A stretch of DNA of 64,000 bases from Kosakonia sacchari (GCA_900109485.1 FOAY01000003.1:366816-430815), one strand, 5' to 3'; counted from the stretch's first letter, positions 11,313 through 21,905 are shown. The notes: generated by a model from the sequence alone, not told the origin. Made by a program: numbers and translations.

Positions 11313-11660
11313 AACTTTGTGAACCATCTCAAAGTTCAGCACCAACCGCTGATAAAAACGGCGCTCCCATTCCTATTTATATGAATTGCTTATATTTAAT
11401 TGAGATAATAGCTTTTCCTGTTCCGGAACCGTTCTCATCTTGCTTTTTCTTATGACAGGGTTTAGCCATCCGGATAGCTGTATGTTTTTTGTCCAAATGT
11501 GCTAATTAACAGCCAGACATATCCCGCAATAACTCGCGGGCTATTTTTTATGCAGACTTATTTCAGGCGTAAAAATGTGCAAAGAAAGGTAAGGGTGACG
11601 GGAGTGCCGACGATGATGTCGAAAAGTTGTTAACGAAAGTTGACAGGAAAAGGATAAGAA
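11313..11660. other. Long ompF-asnS spacer, partly unexplained
   Basis: This stretch upstream of the OmpR boxes and downstream of asnS is AT-rich and holds no credible gene. A distal OmpR site (F4) is expected in it from E. coli, but I could not place it. Around 11403 there is a GATAAT that could be a plus-strand -10, and a terminator-like hairpin lies at 11523-11547 (listed separately). Confidence 0.4.
11523..11547 (+). terminator. Orphan terminator-like hairpin, plus strand
   Basis: CCCGC (11523-11527) pairs with GCGGG (11536-11540) around an 8-base loop, and CTATTTTTTA follows. The T run is on the plus strand while both flanking genes are on the minus strand, so the hairpin does not serve either. 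The stem has only five base pairs, so the call is weak. Confidence 0.4.
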
Positions 11661-11688
11661 AAAGGCCAGCGCTGAAGCTGGCCTTTTA
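11661..11688 (-). terminator. asnS terminator
   Basis: A perfect 10-bp stem AAAGGCCAGC / GCTGGCCTTT (11661-11670, 11677-11686) lies eight bases beyond the asnS stop. Its lower strand leads into TTTTTC, which fits a terminator for the minus-strand gene. Confidence 0.85.
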
Positions 11689-11694
11689 TGGTTA

Positions 11695-13095
11695 TCAGAA
11701 TGTCGCGCTGCGCGGCGTGCGCGGGAACGGAATCACGTCACGAACGTTCTGTACGCCAGTGACATAGGCGATCAGACGCTCAAAGCCAAGACCGAAACCA
11801 GAGTGCGGAACCGTGCCGTAACGGCGCAGATCTCGATACCACCAGTAGTCTTCTTTATTCAGACCCATTTCGGCCATACGCGCATCCAGCACATCAAGAC
11901 GCTCCTCACGCTGCGAACCACCGATGATTTCACCGATGCCCGGCGCCAGTACGTCCATCGCGGCCACGGTTTTACCGTCATCGTTCAGGCGCATATAGAA
12001 TGCTTTAATATCTTTCGGGTAGTTTTTCACCACCACCGGCGCTTTAAAGTGTTTCTCTGCCAGATAGCGTTCATGTTCGGAGGCCAGGTCAACGCCCCAG
12101 TAAACCGGGTTCTCGAATTTCTCGCCGCATTTTTCAAGAATAGCGACGGCATCGGTGTAATCCACCTGCGCGAAATCCGCTGCGATGAAACGCTCAAGAC
12201 GGCCAATTGCGTCTTTATCGACGCGCTCTTCGAAGAACTTCAGATCGTCGAGACGCTCTTCCAGCACCGCTTTGAAGGCATATTTCAGCATGGCTTCTGC
12301 CAGACGGGCGTTGTCGTCGAGATTGGCAAAAGCGATTTCCGGCTCCAGCATCCAGAACTCTGCCAGGTGGCGGCTGGTGTTGGAGTTTTCAGCGCGGAAG
12401 GTCGGGCCGAAGGTATACACTTTTGACAGCGCGCAGGCATATGTTTCGGCATTCAACTGGCCAGAAACGGTCAGGAAAGCTTCTTTGCCGAAAAAGTCCT
12501 TATCAAAATCGACTTTGCCTTCTGCGGTACGCGGCAGGTTTTCCATGTCCAGCGTAGAGACGCGGAACATTTCGCCGGCGCCTTCGGTATCCGATGCGGT
12601 AATCAGCGGTGAGGAGACCCAGAAGAAGCCCTGCTCGTCGAAGAAACGATGCAGCGCCTGCGCCAGCGTATGGCGAACGCGGGCCACCGCGCCAATCAGG
12701 TTGGTGCGCGGACGCAGGTGCGCAACTTCACGCAGATACTCAATGCTGTGGCGCTTTGCCGCCATCGGATAAGTATCCGGATCGTCAACCCAGCCGGTCA
12801 CTTCAACGGCGGTGGCCTGAATTTCCAGACTCTGGCCTTCACCCGGAGACGCAACCACTTTACCGGTGACGATCACTGAGCAACCGGTGGTCAGACGCAA
12901 AACGTCCTGATTGTAATTGGGCAGAGAATTATTAATAACGGCCTGTACAGGATTAAAGCAGGAGCCGTCATAAACGGCGAGGAAGGAGATACCAGCTTTA
13001 GAATCTCGGCGGGTGCGTACCCATCCGCGCACGGTGACTTCACTGTCAACGGCAACGCGGCCATGGAATACGTCGGCTACAGGCACAACGCTCAT
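11695..13095 (-). CDS. asnS: Asparaginyl-tRNA synthetase
   Basis: This 466-residue class II aminoacyl-tRNA synthetase has the E. coli length. It has an N-terminal OB-fold anticodon-binding domain ([14 protein letters not shown]) and a C-terminal catalytic domain. Motif 2 is [15 protein letters not shown] and motif 3 is [12 protein letters not shown] near the C-terminus. It charges tRNA-Asn with asparagine. The ATG follows GAGAGAATATT as ribosome binding site. It stands alone between the pncB and asnS terminators. Confidence 0.98.
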   Translation of the reverse strand: MSVVPVADVFHGRVAVDSEVTVRGWVRTRRDSKAGISFLAVYDGSCFNPVQAVINNSLPNYNQDVLRLTTGCSVIVTGKVVASPGEGQSLEIQATAVEVTGWVDDPDTYPMAAKRHSIEYLREVAHLRPRTNLIGAVARVRHTLAQALHRFFDEQGFFWVSSPLITASDTEGAGEMFRVSTLDMENLPRTAEGKVDFDKDFFGKEAFLTVSGQLNAETYACALSKVYTFGPTFRAENSNTSRHLAEFWMLEPEIAFANLDDNARLAEAMLKYAFKAVLEERLDDLKFFEERVDKDAIGRLERFIAADFAQVDYTDAVAILEKCGEKFENPVYWGVDLASEHERYLAEKHFKAPVVVKNYPKDIKAFYMRLNDDGKTVAAMDVLAPGIGEIIGGSQREERLDVLDARMAEMGLNKEDYWWYRDLRRYGTVPHSGFGLGFERLIAYVTGVQNVRDVIPFPRTPRSATF

Positions 13096-13223
13096 AATAT
13101 TCTCTCTATTGATAGTCGGAAAAAATAAACACTTTGTCCGCCCAAAAAGACGGGGTTTTCTATGTTACCTGGCGTGCGCCATCAGACAAGCAGAATTAGC
13201 AAGGAAGCATTAATAAATTATCG

Positions 13224-13251
13224 GAAAAAAGAAGAGAGCCGTCGGCTCCCT
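13224..13251 (-). terminator. pncB terminator
   Basis: On the minus strand GGGAGCC and GGCTCTC form a stem with one G-T pair around GAC, followed by TTCTTTTTT. It sits just after the pncB stop. Confidence 0.85.
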
Positions 13252-13256
13252 TGTGA

Positions 13257-14459
13257 TTAGCTGGCCTTTCTGACCTGCGGCAGGTCGAAGGCTTCGCGCA
13301 GCGCGCGGACGAAGGCTTTATCGTGGCAGATGGTTTTTCCGGGGCTGTCAGATAATTTAGCCACCGGTTTTCCGTTGCATTCCACCAGCTTGATAACAAT
13401 ATTCAGCGGCTTCACGCCTGGAATATCGCAGGTGAGGCGCGTCCCGATGCCAAAACCGAGTTTAACGCGGGAGGCAAAGTGTCGATAAAGATCGAGTGCT
13501 TTTGTCAGATCGAGGTTATCGGAGAAAATCAGCGTCTTCGACAGCGGATCGATACCGAGTTTTTCATAATGAGCAATGGCTTTTTCGCCCCATTCGACCG
13601 GATCGCCTGAATCATGGCGCAGGCCCTGGTAACGCGTGGCGAATTCCGCACCGAAGTCGCGTAAAAACGCATCCATCGTAATGCAGTCGGTCAACGCAAT
13701 CCCCAACTGGTTGGGATACTCCTCCAGCCATGCAGCTAACGCCGCGCGCTGGCTGGTGGCCAGATCCGGGCTGATTTGCTGGTGCGCCTGGAACCATTCA
13801 TGCGCCTGTGTACCCATCGGCGTCAGCGCCAGGCGACGCGCCAGATCGTAATTACTGGTGCCGATAAACCACGGTTCCTGTTGCAGGCGTTCCACAATCG
13901 CTTGCTGCACATCGCGGGAGAAGCGACGGCGGGTGCCGAAATCCATCAACCGGAAACCGGACATATCCAGCTGTTCTGAACGAACAGCAAAATCCGCCAG
14001 TTTTTCTTCCAGATGCAGCAGAGCCTGCTCCACGCCAGCCCGCGGCGAACGGCAGCGGTGAACCACTTCACTGATCACCGCCAGCAGCGGAACTTCCCAC
14101 ATAATGACTTCACGCCACGGCCCGGAAAGGCGGATATGCAGCTTGCCGTTGTCATTGGTGATTGTCACTTGTTGCGGGTCGTAACGGAACTTCCGCAGCC
14201 AGTTGAGGTAATCGGTTTTGAAGAAGGGGAGGCCGGAGAGCCACTGGTACTCGTCATCCTGCAAGCGCAGATGCCGCATCGCATCAACTTGTTCGCGGAT
14301 AGCATCGGCGTAGATACCCAGCAGATCGTCGCCGCGGCAGCGGAATTCAGCCGCGACGTGCACGTCATAATAATGATGGAACACCGCTTGCTGCATGTGC
14401 AGCTTATAGGCGTCGGTATCCAGCAGCGTTTGCAGACCAGGGAAAGCGAGTTGAGTCAT
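13257..14459 (-). CDS. pncB: Nicotinate phosphoribosyltransferase
   Basis: With the start at 14459 the product is 400 residues, identical in length to E. coli PncB and beginning [19 protein letters not shown]. It joins nicotinate and PRPP, with ATP hydrolysis, to nicotinate mononucleotide in the NAD salvage pathway. The autophosphorylated histidine is His220 in MGTQAHEW (His219 without Met), and RHDSGDP near the C-terminus belongs to the phosphoribosyl site. An in-frame ATG 15 bases upstream (14474) has an AGAGG touching it, too close to act as its ribosome site, so I prefer the family start. A NadR-type operator lies upstream. Confidence 0.95.
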   Translation of the reverse strand: MTQLAFPGLQTLLDTDAYKLHMQQAVFHHYYDVHVAAEFRCRGDDLLGIYADAIREQVDAMRHLRLQDDEYQWLSGLPFFKTDYLNWLRKFRYDPQQVTITNDNGKLHIRLSGPWREVIMWEVPLLAVISEVVHRCRSPRAGVEQALLHLEEKLADFAVRSEQLDMSGFRLMDFGTRRRFSRDVQQAIVERLQQEPWFIGTSNYDLARRLALTPMGTQAHEWFQAHQQISPDLATSQRAALAAWLEEYPNQLGIALTDCITMDAFLRDFGAEFATRYQGLRHDSGDPVEWGEKAIAHYEKLGIDPLSKTLIFSDNLDLTKALDLYRHFASRVKLGFGIGTRLTCDIPGVKPLNIVIKLVECNGKPVAKLSDSPGKTICHDKAFVRALREAFDLPQVRKAS

Positions 14460-14487
14460 GGTGCGCAGTAGCATCCTCTTACAGGAG

Positions 14488-14505
14488 CGTTTAGTACAAT
14501 AAACA
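14488..14505 (-). promoter_or_regulatory. NadR operator of pncB
   Basis: The minus strand reads TGTTTA-TTGTAC-TAAACG, one mismatch from the NadR consensus TGTTTA-N6-TAAACA. It lies 29 bases upstream of the pncB start. NadR represses pncB when NAD is plentiful in E. coli and Salmonella, so the same control is likely here. Confidence 0.8.
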
Positions 14506-14723
14506 AAGCAGGTCGTTGCTGGAGTATACCTTGTTTACCCGGTTATTGAACCCTGATCACACCATATCGTGCTGAAAGGGTCGATGGCATTTTGTGCCTC
14601 TTGTTATAAAAATGTAGCAAGCAGAGCTTTTCCCTCTGAAAAGATGAACATTCTACATGGCGTGATTTGGGCAACCGGAATAGACTGGAGTCGTAACCAA
14701 ACAGAAGATGCTAAAGGTTTTTT

Positions 14724-17336
14724 ATGACACAACAGCCACAAGCCAAATACCGCCACGATTACCGTGCGCCGGATTACCTGATTAGCGATATTGACTTGAC
14801 CTTTGATCTTGATGCCGCAAAAACCGTCGTTACCGCATTAAGTACCGTGTCACGCCATAGCGCCTCTGCGACGCCGCTGCGCCTTGATGGCGGCGAGCTG
14901 AAACTGATTTCAGTACATATCAATGATGAACCCTGGACCAACTATAAAGAAGAAGGCTCCCAGTTGGTTCTCGACGGCCTGCCAGAACGCTTTACTTTGC
15001 GCATTGTGAATGAGATCAGCCCTGCAGCGAACACCGCGCTGGAAGGGCTTTACCAGTCCGGCGAAGCGCTATGCACGCAGTGTGAAGCCGAAGGTTTCCG
15101 CCACATTACCTGGTATCTCGATCGCCCGGACGTGCTGGCCCGCTTTACCACCAAACTGATCGCCGATAAATCCCGCTATCCGTTCCTGCTGTCGAACGGC
15201 AACCGCGTGGCGCAGGGCGAGCTGGAGAATGGCCGTCACTGGGTACAGTGGCAGGATCCGTTCCCGAAACCATGCTATCTGTTTGCGCTGGTAGCCGGTG
15301 ATTTCGACGTCCTGCGCGATACCTTTACTACCCGCTCCGGGCGTGAAGTCGCGCTGGAGCTGTATGTCGATCGCGGTAACCTCGATCGCGCGCCGTGGGC
15401 GATGACCTCGCTGAAAAACTCGATGAAGTGGGATGAGCAGCGTTTCGGTCTGGAATACGATCTCGACATCTATATGATCGTCGCTGTCGACTTCTTTAAT
15501 ATGGGGGCGATGGAGAACAAGGGGCTGAATATCTTCAACTCTAAATACGTTCTCGCCCGCACCGATACCGCTACGGATAAAGACTATCTCGATATTGAGC
15601 GTGTTATCGGCCACGAATATTTTCACAACTGGACCGGCAACCGCGTGACCTGCCGCGACTGGTTCCAGCTCAGCCTGAAAGAGGGGCTGACCGTTTTCCG
15701 CGACCAGGAGTTCAGCTCCGATCTGGGTTCCCGCGCGGTTAACCGCATTAACAACGTTCGCACCATGCGCGGCCTGCAATTCGCCGAAGACGCCAGTCCG
15801 ATGGCGCACCCGATCCGTCCGGATAAAGTTATTGAAATGAATAACTTCTATACCCTGACGGTGTATGAAAAGGGTGCGGAAGTGATCCGCATGATGCACA
15901 CGCTGCTTGGCGAAGCGAATTTCCAGAAAGGGATGCAGCTCTACTTTGAACGTCATGACGGCAGCGCAGCGACCTGCGACGACTTCGTGCAGGCGATGGA
16001 AGATGCGTCGAATGTCGATCTGTCGCATTTCCGCCGTTGGTACAGTCAGGCCGGTACGCCGATTGTAACGGTGTCCGACGATTACAACCCGAATACCGAG
16101 CAGTACACGCTAACCATCAGCCAGCGCACGCCGCCAACCGCCGAGCAGCACGAGAAACAGCCGCTGCACATTCCGTTCGATATCGAGCTGTACGATAACG
16201 AAGGTAAGGTGATTCCGCTGCAGAAAGATGGTCACCCGGTTCATCATGTGCTGAATGTCACCCAGGCCGAGCAGACCTTTATTTTCGACAATGTCTACTT
16301 CCAGCCGGTGCCATCGCTGCTGCGTGAGTTTTCTGCGCCGGTGAAACTGGAATATAAATGGAGCGATCAGCAGTTAACCTTCCTGATGCGCCATGCCAGC
16401 AACGATTTCTCTCGCTGGGACGCGGCGCAAAGCCTGCTGGCCACGCACATCAAACTGAATGTTGCGCGCCATCAGCAGGGCCAGGCGCTGTCGCTGCCGC
16501 TGCATGTTGCCGACGCGTTCCGCGCTATTTTGCTGGATGAGCAGATCGATCCGGCGCTGGCCGCTGAGATCCTCACGCTGCCATCGGCGAACGAAATTGC
16601 CGAACTGTTTGACATCATCGATCCGCTGGCGATTGCCACCGTTCGCGAAGCGTTAACCCGCACGCTGGCGACAGAGCTGGCCGATGAGTTCCTGGCGATT
16701 TATCACGCTCACAAACTCGACAGCTACCAGGTTGAACATGCCGATATCGGCAAGCGTTCCCTGCGTAACACCGCACTGCGCTACCTGGCGTTCGGCGATG
16801 CGCAACTGGCCGACAAACTGGTCAGCCAGCAGTACCACGATGCGGACAATATGACGGATGTGCTGGCAGCGCTCTCCGCTGCTGTTGCCGCGCAGCTTCC
16901 GTGCCGCGATGCGCTGATGCAGGAGTACGATGACAAGTGGCATCAGGACGGTCTGGTGATGGATAAATGGTTCATCCTGCAGGCGACAAGCCCGGCGGAT
17001 AATGTGCTGGAAACGGTACGCAGCCTGCTGAAACACCGTTCGTTCACCCTGAGCAACCCGAACCGCATCCGCTCGCTGATCGGCGCCTTTGCCGGCAGCA
17101 ACCCGGCGGCGTTCCATGCGCAGGATGGTAGCGGCTATCAGTTCCTGGTGGAAATGTTAACCGAACTGAACAGCCGCAACCCGCAGGTGGCATCGCGTTT
17201 GATTGAGCCGCTGATCCGCCTGAAACGCTATGACAGCAAACGTCAGGCGCTCATGCGTGCGGCGCTGGAACAACTGAAAGCGCTGCCGAATCTCTCCGGC
17301 GATCTGTTTGAGAAAGTCAGCAAAGCGCTGGCGTAA
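14724..17336 (+). CDS. pepN: Aminopeptidase N
   Basis: The 870-residue product has exactly the E. coli PepN length. It is an M1-family zinc aminopeptidase of the cytosol that removes N-terminal residues, mainly Ala, Arg and Lys, from peptides. The substrate-recognition motif GAMEN (about 261-265) is visible. The zinc site consists of HEYFH (His297, Glu298, His301) plus Glu320 in the downstream LKEGLTVFRDQE segment. The start at 14724 has a modest ribosome site (AAAGG). It is transcribed divergently from pncB, and a BIME repeat follows the stop. Confidence 0.98.
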   Translation: MTQQPQAKYRHDYRAPDYLISDIDLTFDLDAAKTVVTALSTVSRHSASATPLRLDGGELKLISVHINDEPWTNYKEEGSQLVLDGLPERFTLRIVNEISPAANTALEGLYQSGEALCTQCEAEGFRHITWYLDRPDVLARFTTKLIADKSRYPFLLSNGNRVAQGELENGRHWVQWQDPFPKPCYLFALVAGDFDVLRDTFTTRSGREVALELYVDRGNLDRAPWAMTSLKNSMKWDEQRFGLEYDLDIYMIVAVDFFNMGAMENKGLNIFNSKYVLARTDTATDKDYLDIERVIGHEYFHNWTGNRVTCRDWFQLSLKEGLTVFRDQEFSSDLGSRAVNRINNVRTMRGLQFAEDASPMAHPIRPDKVIEMNNFYTLTVYEKGAEVIRMMHTLLGEANFQKGMQLYFERHDGSAATCDDFVQAMEDASNVDLSHFRRWYSQAGTPIVTVSDDYNPNTEQYTLTISQRTPPTAEQHEKQPLHIPFDIELYDNEGKVIPLQKDGHPVHHVLNVTQAEQTFIFDNVYFQPVPSLLREFSAPVKLEYKWSDQQLTFLMRHASNDFSRWDAAQSLLATHIKLNVARHQQGQALSLPLHVADAFRAILLDEQIDPALAAEILTLPSANEIAELFDIIDPLAIATVREALTRTLATELADEFLAIYHAHKLDSYQVEHADIGKRSLRNTALRYLAFGDAQLADKLVSQQYHDADNMTDVLAALSAAVAAQLPCRDALMQEYDDKWHQDGLVMDKWFILQATSPADNVLETVRSLLKHRSFTLSNPNRIRSLIGAFAGSNPAAFHAQDGSGYQFLVEMLTELNSRNPQVASRLIEPLIRLKRYDSKRQALMRAALEQLKALPNLSGDLFEKVSKALA

Positions 17337-17350
17337 CGGGGTAAGCATAA

Positions 17351-17421
17351 TGCCGGATGGCGGCTGCGCCTTATCCGGCCTACGTGAAGTTGTAGGCCCG
17401 ATAAGCATCGCGCCATCGGGC
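17351..17421. repeat. BIME / REP pair between pepN and ssuB
   Basis: Two REP-like units face each other: one built on GCCGGATGGCGGCTGCGCC ending TATCCGGC (17352-17379), the other on GCCCGATAAGC to CCATCGGGC (17395-17421). Each can fold into a hairpin. Such elements sit at gene ends in enterobacteria, where they stabilise upstream mRNA and can bind Pol I, gyrase or IHF. Here the pair separates two convergent transcription units. Confidence 0.85.
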
Positions 17422-17429
17422 AAAGCGGG

Positions 17430-18206
17430 TTAAGCGTGGCGAGTCCGGGGCAATGCAGTCAGTTCCGACTCGCCGCGTTTCATCACCCGGTTCAGTACCT
17501 CTTCTTCCAGTTCCGCCAGCCTTACCGATCCCAGCCGACGCGGGCGCGGCACATCGATGGCCAAATCGAGGCCGATTTTTCCTTGCTCTATTAATAACAC
17601 CCGATCCGCCATCGCCACCGCTTCACTGACATCGTGCGTCACCAGCACCACGGTAAAACCATAGGCTTGCCACAGTTCGGTGATCAGCGCCTGCATCTCC
17701 AGCCGGGTTAAGGCATCCAGCGCGCCTAACGGTTCATCCAGCAATAGCAATCCAGGTTGATGCACCAGCGCGCGAGCCAGCGCGACACGCTGTTTTTGCC
17801 CGCCGGAAAGGGCGGCAGGCCATTCACTGGCCCGTTGTTCCAGCCCCACCGACTGCAACACCTGCTGTGCTGCTTCGCGCCAGCGGCCTTTCAACCCCAG
17901 CCCGACGTTATCAATCACCGATTTCCATGGCAGCAGACGCGCATCCTGAAACATCATGCGCGTGTCATGCTGAATTTCTGCAAGCGGTGTATTGCCGGCC
18001 AGCAACGCTCCGCCGTTCGGCGACTCCAGCCCGGCCAGCAGGCGCAGCAGAGTGCTTTTCCCGCCACCGCTGCGTCCCACCACGGCAATAAACTGCCCGG
18101 CGGCGATATGCAAATCCAGCGCATTCAGCACCAGGTTATTGCCGTAACGTTTGCTGACGCCGTTAAGTAACAACGGAATCCCCTGATTCAGTCGGGCAGT
18201 GTTCAT
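17430..18206 (-). CDS. ssuB: Alkanesulfonate ABC transporter ATPase
   Basis: With the ATG at 18206 the product is 258 residues and begins [22 protein letters not shown], like E. coli SsuB. An open frame continues 71 codons upstream into ssuC, but that extension is not part of the family. Walker A (GRSGGGKST), signature ([15 protein letters not shown]) and Walker B (LLLLDEP) are intact. It powers import of sulfonates together with SsuC and SsuA. The start overlaps the ssuC stop by four bases (ATGA), so it is translationally coupled as last gene of ssuEADCB. Confidence 0.96.
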   Translation of the reverse strand: MNTARLNQGIPLLLNGVSKRYGNNLVLNALDLHIAAGQFIAVVGRSGGGKSTLLRLLAGLESPNGGALLAGNTPLAEIQHDTRMMFQDARLLPWKSVIDNVGLGLKGRWREAAQQVLQSVGLEQRASEWPAALSGGQKQRVALARALVHQPGLLLLDEPLGALDALTRLEMQALITELWQAYGFTVVLVTHDVSEAVAMADRVLLIEQGKIGLDLAIDVPRPRRLGSVRLAELEEEVLNRVMKRGESELTALPRTRHA

Positions 18207-18991
18207 GCGGTGACCTCTTTGGTGTGGTAAGCGGGATGCCAGCGCAGCCACAGGCGCTCCAGCAGTTGTGCGCTGACATCTGCCAGTTTGCCAAGCAGGG
18301 CATAGAGAATAATGGCGACCACCACGACATCGGTTTGCAGGAACTCGCGGGCGTTCATTGCCAGGTAACCGATCCCGGCGTTGGCGGAAATGGTTTCCGC
18401 CACAATTAATGTCAGCCACATCAAACCGAGCGCAAAACGCACACCCACCATTATTGACGGTAGCGCGCCGGGCAGGATCACATGGATGAAAAGGCTAAAG
18501 CCCGAAAGGCCGTAGCTGCGCGCCATCTCCAGCAGACCCTGGTCAATATTGCGGATGCCATGCCAGGTGTTGATATAAATGGGGAATAGCGTACCGAGCG
18601 CCACGAGGAATATTTTGGCGCTCTCGTCGATACCGAACCATAAAATCACCAGCGGGATCAGCGCCAGATGCGGCACATTACGCAGCATCTGAATGGACGT
18701 ATCCAGCAGGCGCTCTCCCCAGCGCGACAGGCCGCTGATAAGCCCGAGCGTCAACCCAATCGAGCCGCCGATGGAGAAGCCAATCACCGCCCGCCACGAA
18801 CTGATGGCCAGGTGCTGCCACAACTCGCCGCTGGCGCTCAGCGTCCAGAACGCTTTTACGACGCCTTCCGGTGAAGGCAGGATGCGCGTGGATAACCAGC
18901 CGGTAGAGGAGGCGATTTGCCAGACCACCACAATCCCGGCGGGCAGCAGCCACGGAGCGAGGCGCAGTAACCATCTGTTTTGTTGAGCCAT
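18203..18991 (-). CDS. ssuC: Alkanesulfonate ABC transporter permease
   Basis: Taken from ATG 18991, the product has 262 residues and matches E. coli SsuC. Several membrane segments are visible, starting at [18 protein letters not shown]. The EAA-type cytoplasmic loop ([24 protein letters not shown]) docks the ATPase SsuB. An upstream in-frame ATG (19033) would reach into ssuD and lacks family support. The gene is intact even though ssuD before it is frameshifted; it starts seven bases after the ssuD stop, so polarity from the broken ssuD is possible. Confidence 0.96.
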   Translation of the reverse strand: MAQQNRWLLRLAPWLLPAGIVVVWQIASSTGWLSTRILPSPEGVVKAFWTLSASGELWQHLAISSWRAVIGFSIGGSIGLTLGLISGLSRWGERLLDTSIQMLRNVPHLALIPLVILWFGIDESAKIFLVALGTLFPIYINTWHGIRNIDQGLLEMARSYGLSGFSLFIHVILPGALPSIMVGVRFALGLMWLTLIVAETISANAGIGYLAMNAREFLQTDVVVVAIILYALLGKLADVSAQLLERLWLRWHPAYHTKEVTA

Positions 18992-18998
18992 ACAAACC

Positions 18999-20145
18999 TC
19001 AGCTTTGCGCCACTTTGCGGGGAATGAACTCATTTGCCACCGTTTCGCCCTGCAATTTCAATGGCTGTGGTTGCGGGATTTCCGGGATGGCGACATCCAG
19101 ATGCGGGAACAGCAGTTCGCCCACCCGGTATGCCTCTTCAAGATGCGGATAGCCGGAGAGGATAAAACTGTCGATCCCCAGCGCGGCGTATTCATTAATC
19201 CGCGCGGCGACCGTCGGGCCATCGCCGACCAGCGCGGTTCCCGCGCCGCCGCGAACCAGGCCGACGCCCGCCCACAGGTTCGGGCTGATCTCCAGTTGAT
19301 CGCGCTTACCGCCGTGTAGCGCCACCATGCGTTGCTGGGCCGACGGAATCCTGACGCGCAAAAGCGGGCTGCGCTTTGGCGATGGTCTCTTCATCAAGGT
19401 GGGAAATTAGGCGATCCGCTGCCTGCCAGGCTTCGGCGGTGGTTTCCCGAACGATGACATGCAGGCGAATACCAAACCGCACCTTACGGCCATGGGCTGC
19501 GGCTTTGGCGCGCACCTGGGCAATCTTCTCTTTTACCCGCTCAGGCGGTTCACCCCAGGTCAGATAGAGATCGACCTGTTCCGCTGCCAGATCCTGCGCC
19601 ACATCCGAGGAGCCGCCAAAATAGAGCGGCGGACGCGGCTGCTGCACCGGCGGGAAAAAGAGCTTCGCCCCGCGAACATGAATATGTTTGCCTTCGTAAT
19701 CCACCGTGTCGCCCTCCAGCAGGCGGCGCCAGACATGGGTGAATTCGGACGAGACTTCATAGCGTTCGTTGTGATCGAGAAAGACGCCATCACCGGCCAG
19801 TTCCTGCGGATCGCTGCCTGTGACCAGGTTAAACAGCGCACGGCCGTTGGAGAGCCTGTCCAGCGTTGCCGCCTGACGCGCCGCGACGGTCGGCGAGACC
19901 ACGCTTGGACGCAGCGCCACCAGAAATTTTAACCGTTGAGTGACCGGGATCAGCGAGGCGGCCACCAGCCACGCATCTTCGCAGGAGCGGCCAGTAGGAA
20001 TTAACACGCCGCTAAAACCCAGTCGGTCGGCAGCCTGCGCGATCTGCTGCAAATAGTTATGATCCACCGGGCGTGAGCCCTCGTCGGTGCCAAGATAGTG
20101 GCCGTCGCCGTGCGTCGGTAAAAACCAGAACAGATTCAGGCTCAT
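18999..20145 (-). pseudogene. ssuD: FMNH2-dependent alkanesulfonate monooxygenase, frameshifted
   Basis: SsuD uses FMNH2 from SsuE and oxygen to cleave the C-S bond of alkanesulfonates, releasing sulfite. Residues 1 to about 271 match SsuD up to FARQDSVG and then run into an early stop; the remaining SsuD sequence from [13 protein letters not shown] to the end lies in another frame. The break is in GGCCCAGCAACGC (minus strand) where family alignment expects GGCCAGCAACGC: one extra C in plus positions 19337-19339. Removing one base gives exactly 381 codons plus stop, the E. coli length. The frame is otherwise undamaged, so this is either a recent mutation or a sequencing error in a short homopolymer. 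The start overlaps the ssuA stop by four bases. Confidence 0.93.
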
Positions 20146-21101
20146 GATTTCGCTCCTTCTTTAGTCGGTTGCCAGATACGGGTACGGATATCGACCTTCT
20201 TCGGCACCAGGTGGTTGTCATAAAAGAGATCGGCAGTTTGTTGCTGCAACGCCGCAGTGGCTTCATTAACAGGTGCGATTTTGGTTGGCGGACGATGATC
20301 GAAATAGGTGGAAATCACCGCAGGCGGCAGCCCCATGGTTTTTGCCAGCAGCGCCACGCTTTCGTCGCGGTGGCTGATAGTTAACGCATCGGCTTCGCTA
20401 AAGGTATCCAGCACGCCCTGCAGGAATTCGCCGTTCTTTTCCGCATACGGACGAGCGGCTAAATAGAAGGAACCGGTCTGTTTGAGTGTGGTGCCGTCTT
20501 TCAGTACCCGCACGCCGCCCTGCAACAAGGCCGCAGAGTAGTAAGGATCCCAGATTGCCCACGCATCCACATTCCCTTGCTGGAAAGCCGCGCGCGCATC
20601 GGCAGGCGTCAGAAACACCGGTTGAATATCACTGAATTTCAGCCCGGCCTGTTGCAGAGCGCGCAGCAGCAAGTTATGGGAGCTGGAGCCTTTCTGGAAC
20701 GCCACTTTATGTCCTTTCAGATCGGCCACCGTTTTGATTGGGCTGTTTTCCGCCACCAGAATCACTTCGGCTTTCGGTTTCGGCGGCTCTACCCCGACAT
20801 ACACCAGATCCGCGCCCGCTGCCTGCGCAAAGATGGGGGGAATATCGCCAGTGCTGCCAAGATCAATACTGCCGACATTAAGCGCTTCCAGCATCTGCGG
20901 ACCTGCCGGAAATTCAACCCAGGAAATTTTGGTGTTCGGGTAGCGTTTTTCCAGCAGCTCATGGCTTTTCGCCAGCACCATACTGACGCTGCCTTTTTGG
21001 TAACCAATACGCAGCGCGTCCGGTGCGGGATCTGCGGCCTGCGCTAAAGCGGAAAACGACAGCAGCCCGGCCAGTGCCAGCCAGGGGAAACGATTAAACA
21101 T
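20142..21101 (-). CDS. ssuA: Periplasmic alkanesulfonate-binding protein
   Basis: The product is 319 residues from ATG 21101. A signal peptide ([22 protein letters not shown]) is followed by a mature part close to E. coli SsuA ([18 protein letters not shown]). It captures sulfonates in the periplasm for the SsuBC importer. Upstream in-frame codons as far as 21188 are open, but they lie inside ssuE and lack a match. The start overlaps the ssuE end by eight bases. Confidence 0.96.
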   Translation of the reverse strand: MFNRFPWLALAGLLSFSALAQAADPAPDALRIGYQKGSVSMVLAKSHELLEKRYPNTKISWVEFPAGPQMLEALNVGSIDLGSTGDIPPIFAQAAGADLVYVGVEPPKPKAEVILVAENSPIKTVADLKGHKVAFQKGSSSHNLLLRALQQAGLKFSDIQPVFLTPADARAAFQQGNVDAWAIWDPYYSAALLQGGVRVLKDGTTLKQTGSFYLAARPYAEKNGEFLQGVLDTFSEADALTISHRDESVALLAKTMGLPPAVISTYFDHRPPTKIAPVNEATAALQQQTADLFYDNHLVPKKVDIRTRIWQPTKEGAKS

Positions 21102-21669
21102 GAGCAATTCCTTGTGGGCGGTGAAAATCCGGTGCCTGAATCTCCCGGCGGTGCAGCGCCTGCCAGAAGGTTTCCAGCGCGTTATCAAGGCGCATTTGCA
21201 GGTTCGGTGTCAGGCTGGGTTTGTGCTGGTAATCCAGCACCTGGGTATCGTCGGCAAACACGCCGTGCAGGATCTCTTGCGCTTTCAGGGCGCTGAGAAC
21301 CGGTTTCAGGGCATAATCCACCGCCAGCATGTGCGCCACGGTGCCGCCGGTTGCTAATGGCAATACGACTTTGCCTTCCAGCGCCCGCTCAGGGAGCAGA
21401 TCAAGCAGGGCTTTTAGCGCTCCGGCATAAGCCGCTTTGTAAACAGGCGTGGCGACAATCAGTCCGTCTGCTTCTTTTAGTTGTTCAATAAAGGTTTGCA
21501 GGGCAGGGCTATCGAAACGCGCATAGATGAGGTCTTCCGGCGCAAAGTTTTGCAGGTGCCAATGGCAGACTTCGACGTCTTGCGCGTTGAGGCGCTCGCG
21601 GGCATATTCCAGCAGCGCGCTGGAGCGGGAGGGAAAGCGTGGGCTTCCCGCCAGGGTGACAACTCGCAT
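21094..21669 (-). CDS. ssuE: NADPH-dependent FMN reductase SsuE
   Basis: The 191-residue product is a flavodoxin-like FMN reductase as in E. coli. The phosphate-binding segment is [16 protein letters not shown] near the N-terminus. It supplies FMNH2 to SsuD. It is the first gene of ssuEADCB. The upstream region (21681-21716) has three ATAAC motifs on the plus strand, possible half-sites of the LysR-type regulators CysB/Cbl that control this operon in E. coli; I would not call the operator firmly. The elf fimbrial genes that follow ssuE in E. coli K-12 are absent; pyrD comes next. Confidence 0.96.
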   Translation of the reverse strand: MRVVTLAGSPRFPSRSSALLEYARERLNAQDVEVCHWHLQNFAPEDLIYARFDSPALQTFIEQLKEADGLIVATPVYKAAYAGALKALLDLLPERALEGKVVLPLATGGTVAHMLAVDYALKPVLSALKAQEILHGVFADDTQVLDYQHKPSLTPNLQMRLDNALETFWQALHRREIQAPDFHRPQGIAHV

Positions 21670-21806
21670 AATCGCTCCTTATAACTAATTGTTTGCTTTT
21701 AGATAACATTCATAACAATTCCCTCCAGTGTGGCAGAGGCGATTTATTCCACTAAATGATTTATTCGAAGAAAAATTGCTAAAAAATGCATAAAGCAAAA
21801 CGAGGA

Positions 21807-21822
21807 GAGAAAACGATTGCGT
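21807..21822. promoter_or_regulatory. Putative PurR operator of pyrD
   Basis: GAGAAAACGATTGCGT matches 12 of 16 bases of the PurR consensus ACGCAAACGTTTGCGT, with a perfect right half except one base. PurR represses pyrD modestly in E. coli. It lies about 50 bases upstream of the predicted -10. Confidence 0.55.
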
Positions 21823-21873
21823 CGGATGCGCTTTTTTTGCCGCAGGTCAATTCCCTTTCGCGGCACTTTCACC

Positions 21874-21905
21874 GATAATACGCCCCCGGTTTGCACCCGG
21901 GAATT
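21874..21905 (+). promoter_or_regulatory. pyrD -10 and nucleotide-sensing leader hairpin
   Basis: A -10 GATAAT (21874-21879) is followed by GCCCCCGG at the expected start point, and CCGGG at 21897-21901 can pair with it just before the AGGAG ribosome site. In Salmonella and E. coli, pyrC and pyrD use this layout. With high CTP, transcription starts at C and gives a message whose 5' hairpin blocks translation; with low CTP it starts at G and the hairpin cannot form. The pairing is seen here; the mechanism is carried over from those species. Confidence 0.7.

Noticed and set aside
14460-14474. Upstream ATG of pncB (MLLRTM)
   Set aside because: The AGAGG directly touches this ATG, too close for initiation, and the family starts at the next Met.
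18207-18419. N-terminal extension of ssuB by 71 codons
   Set aside because: It lies in ssuC out of frame, has no family match, and the ATG at 18206 gives the normal length with an ATGA overlap.
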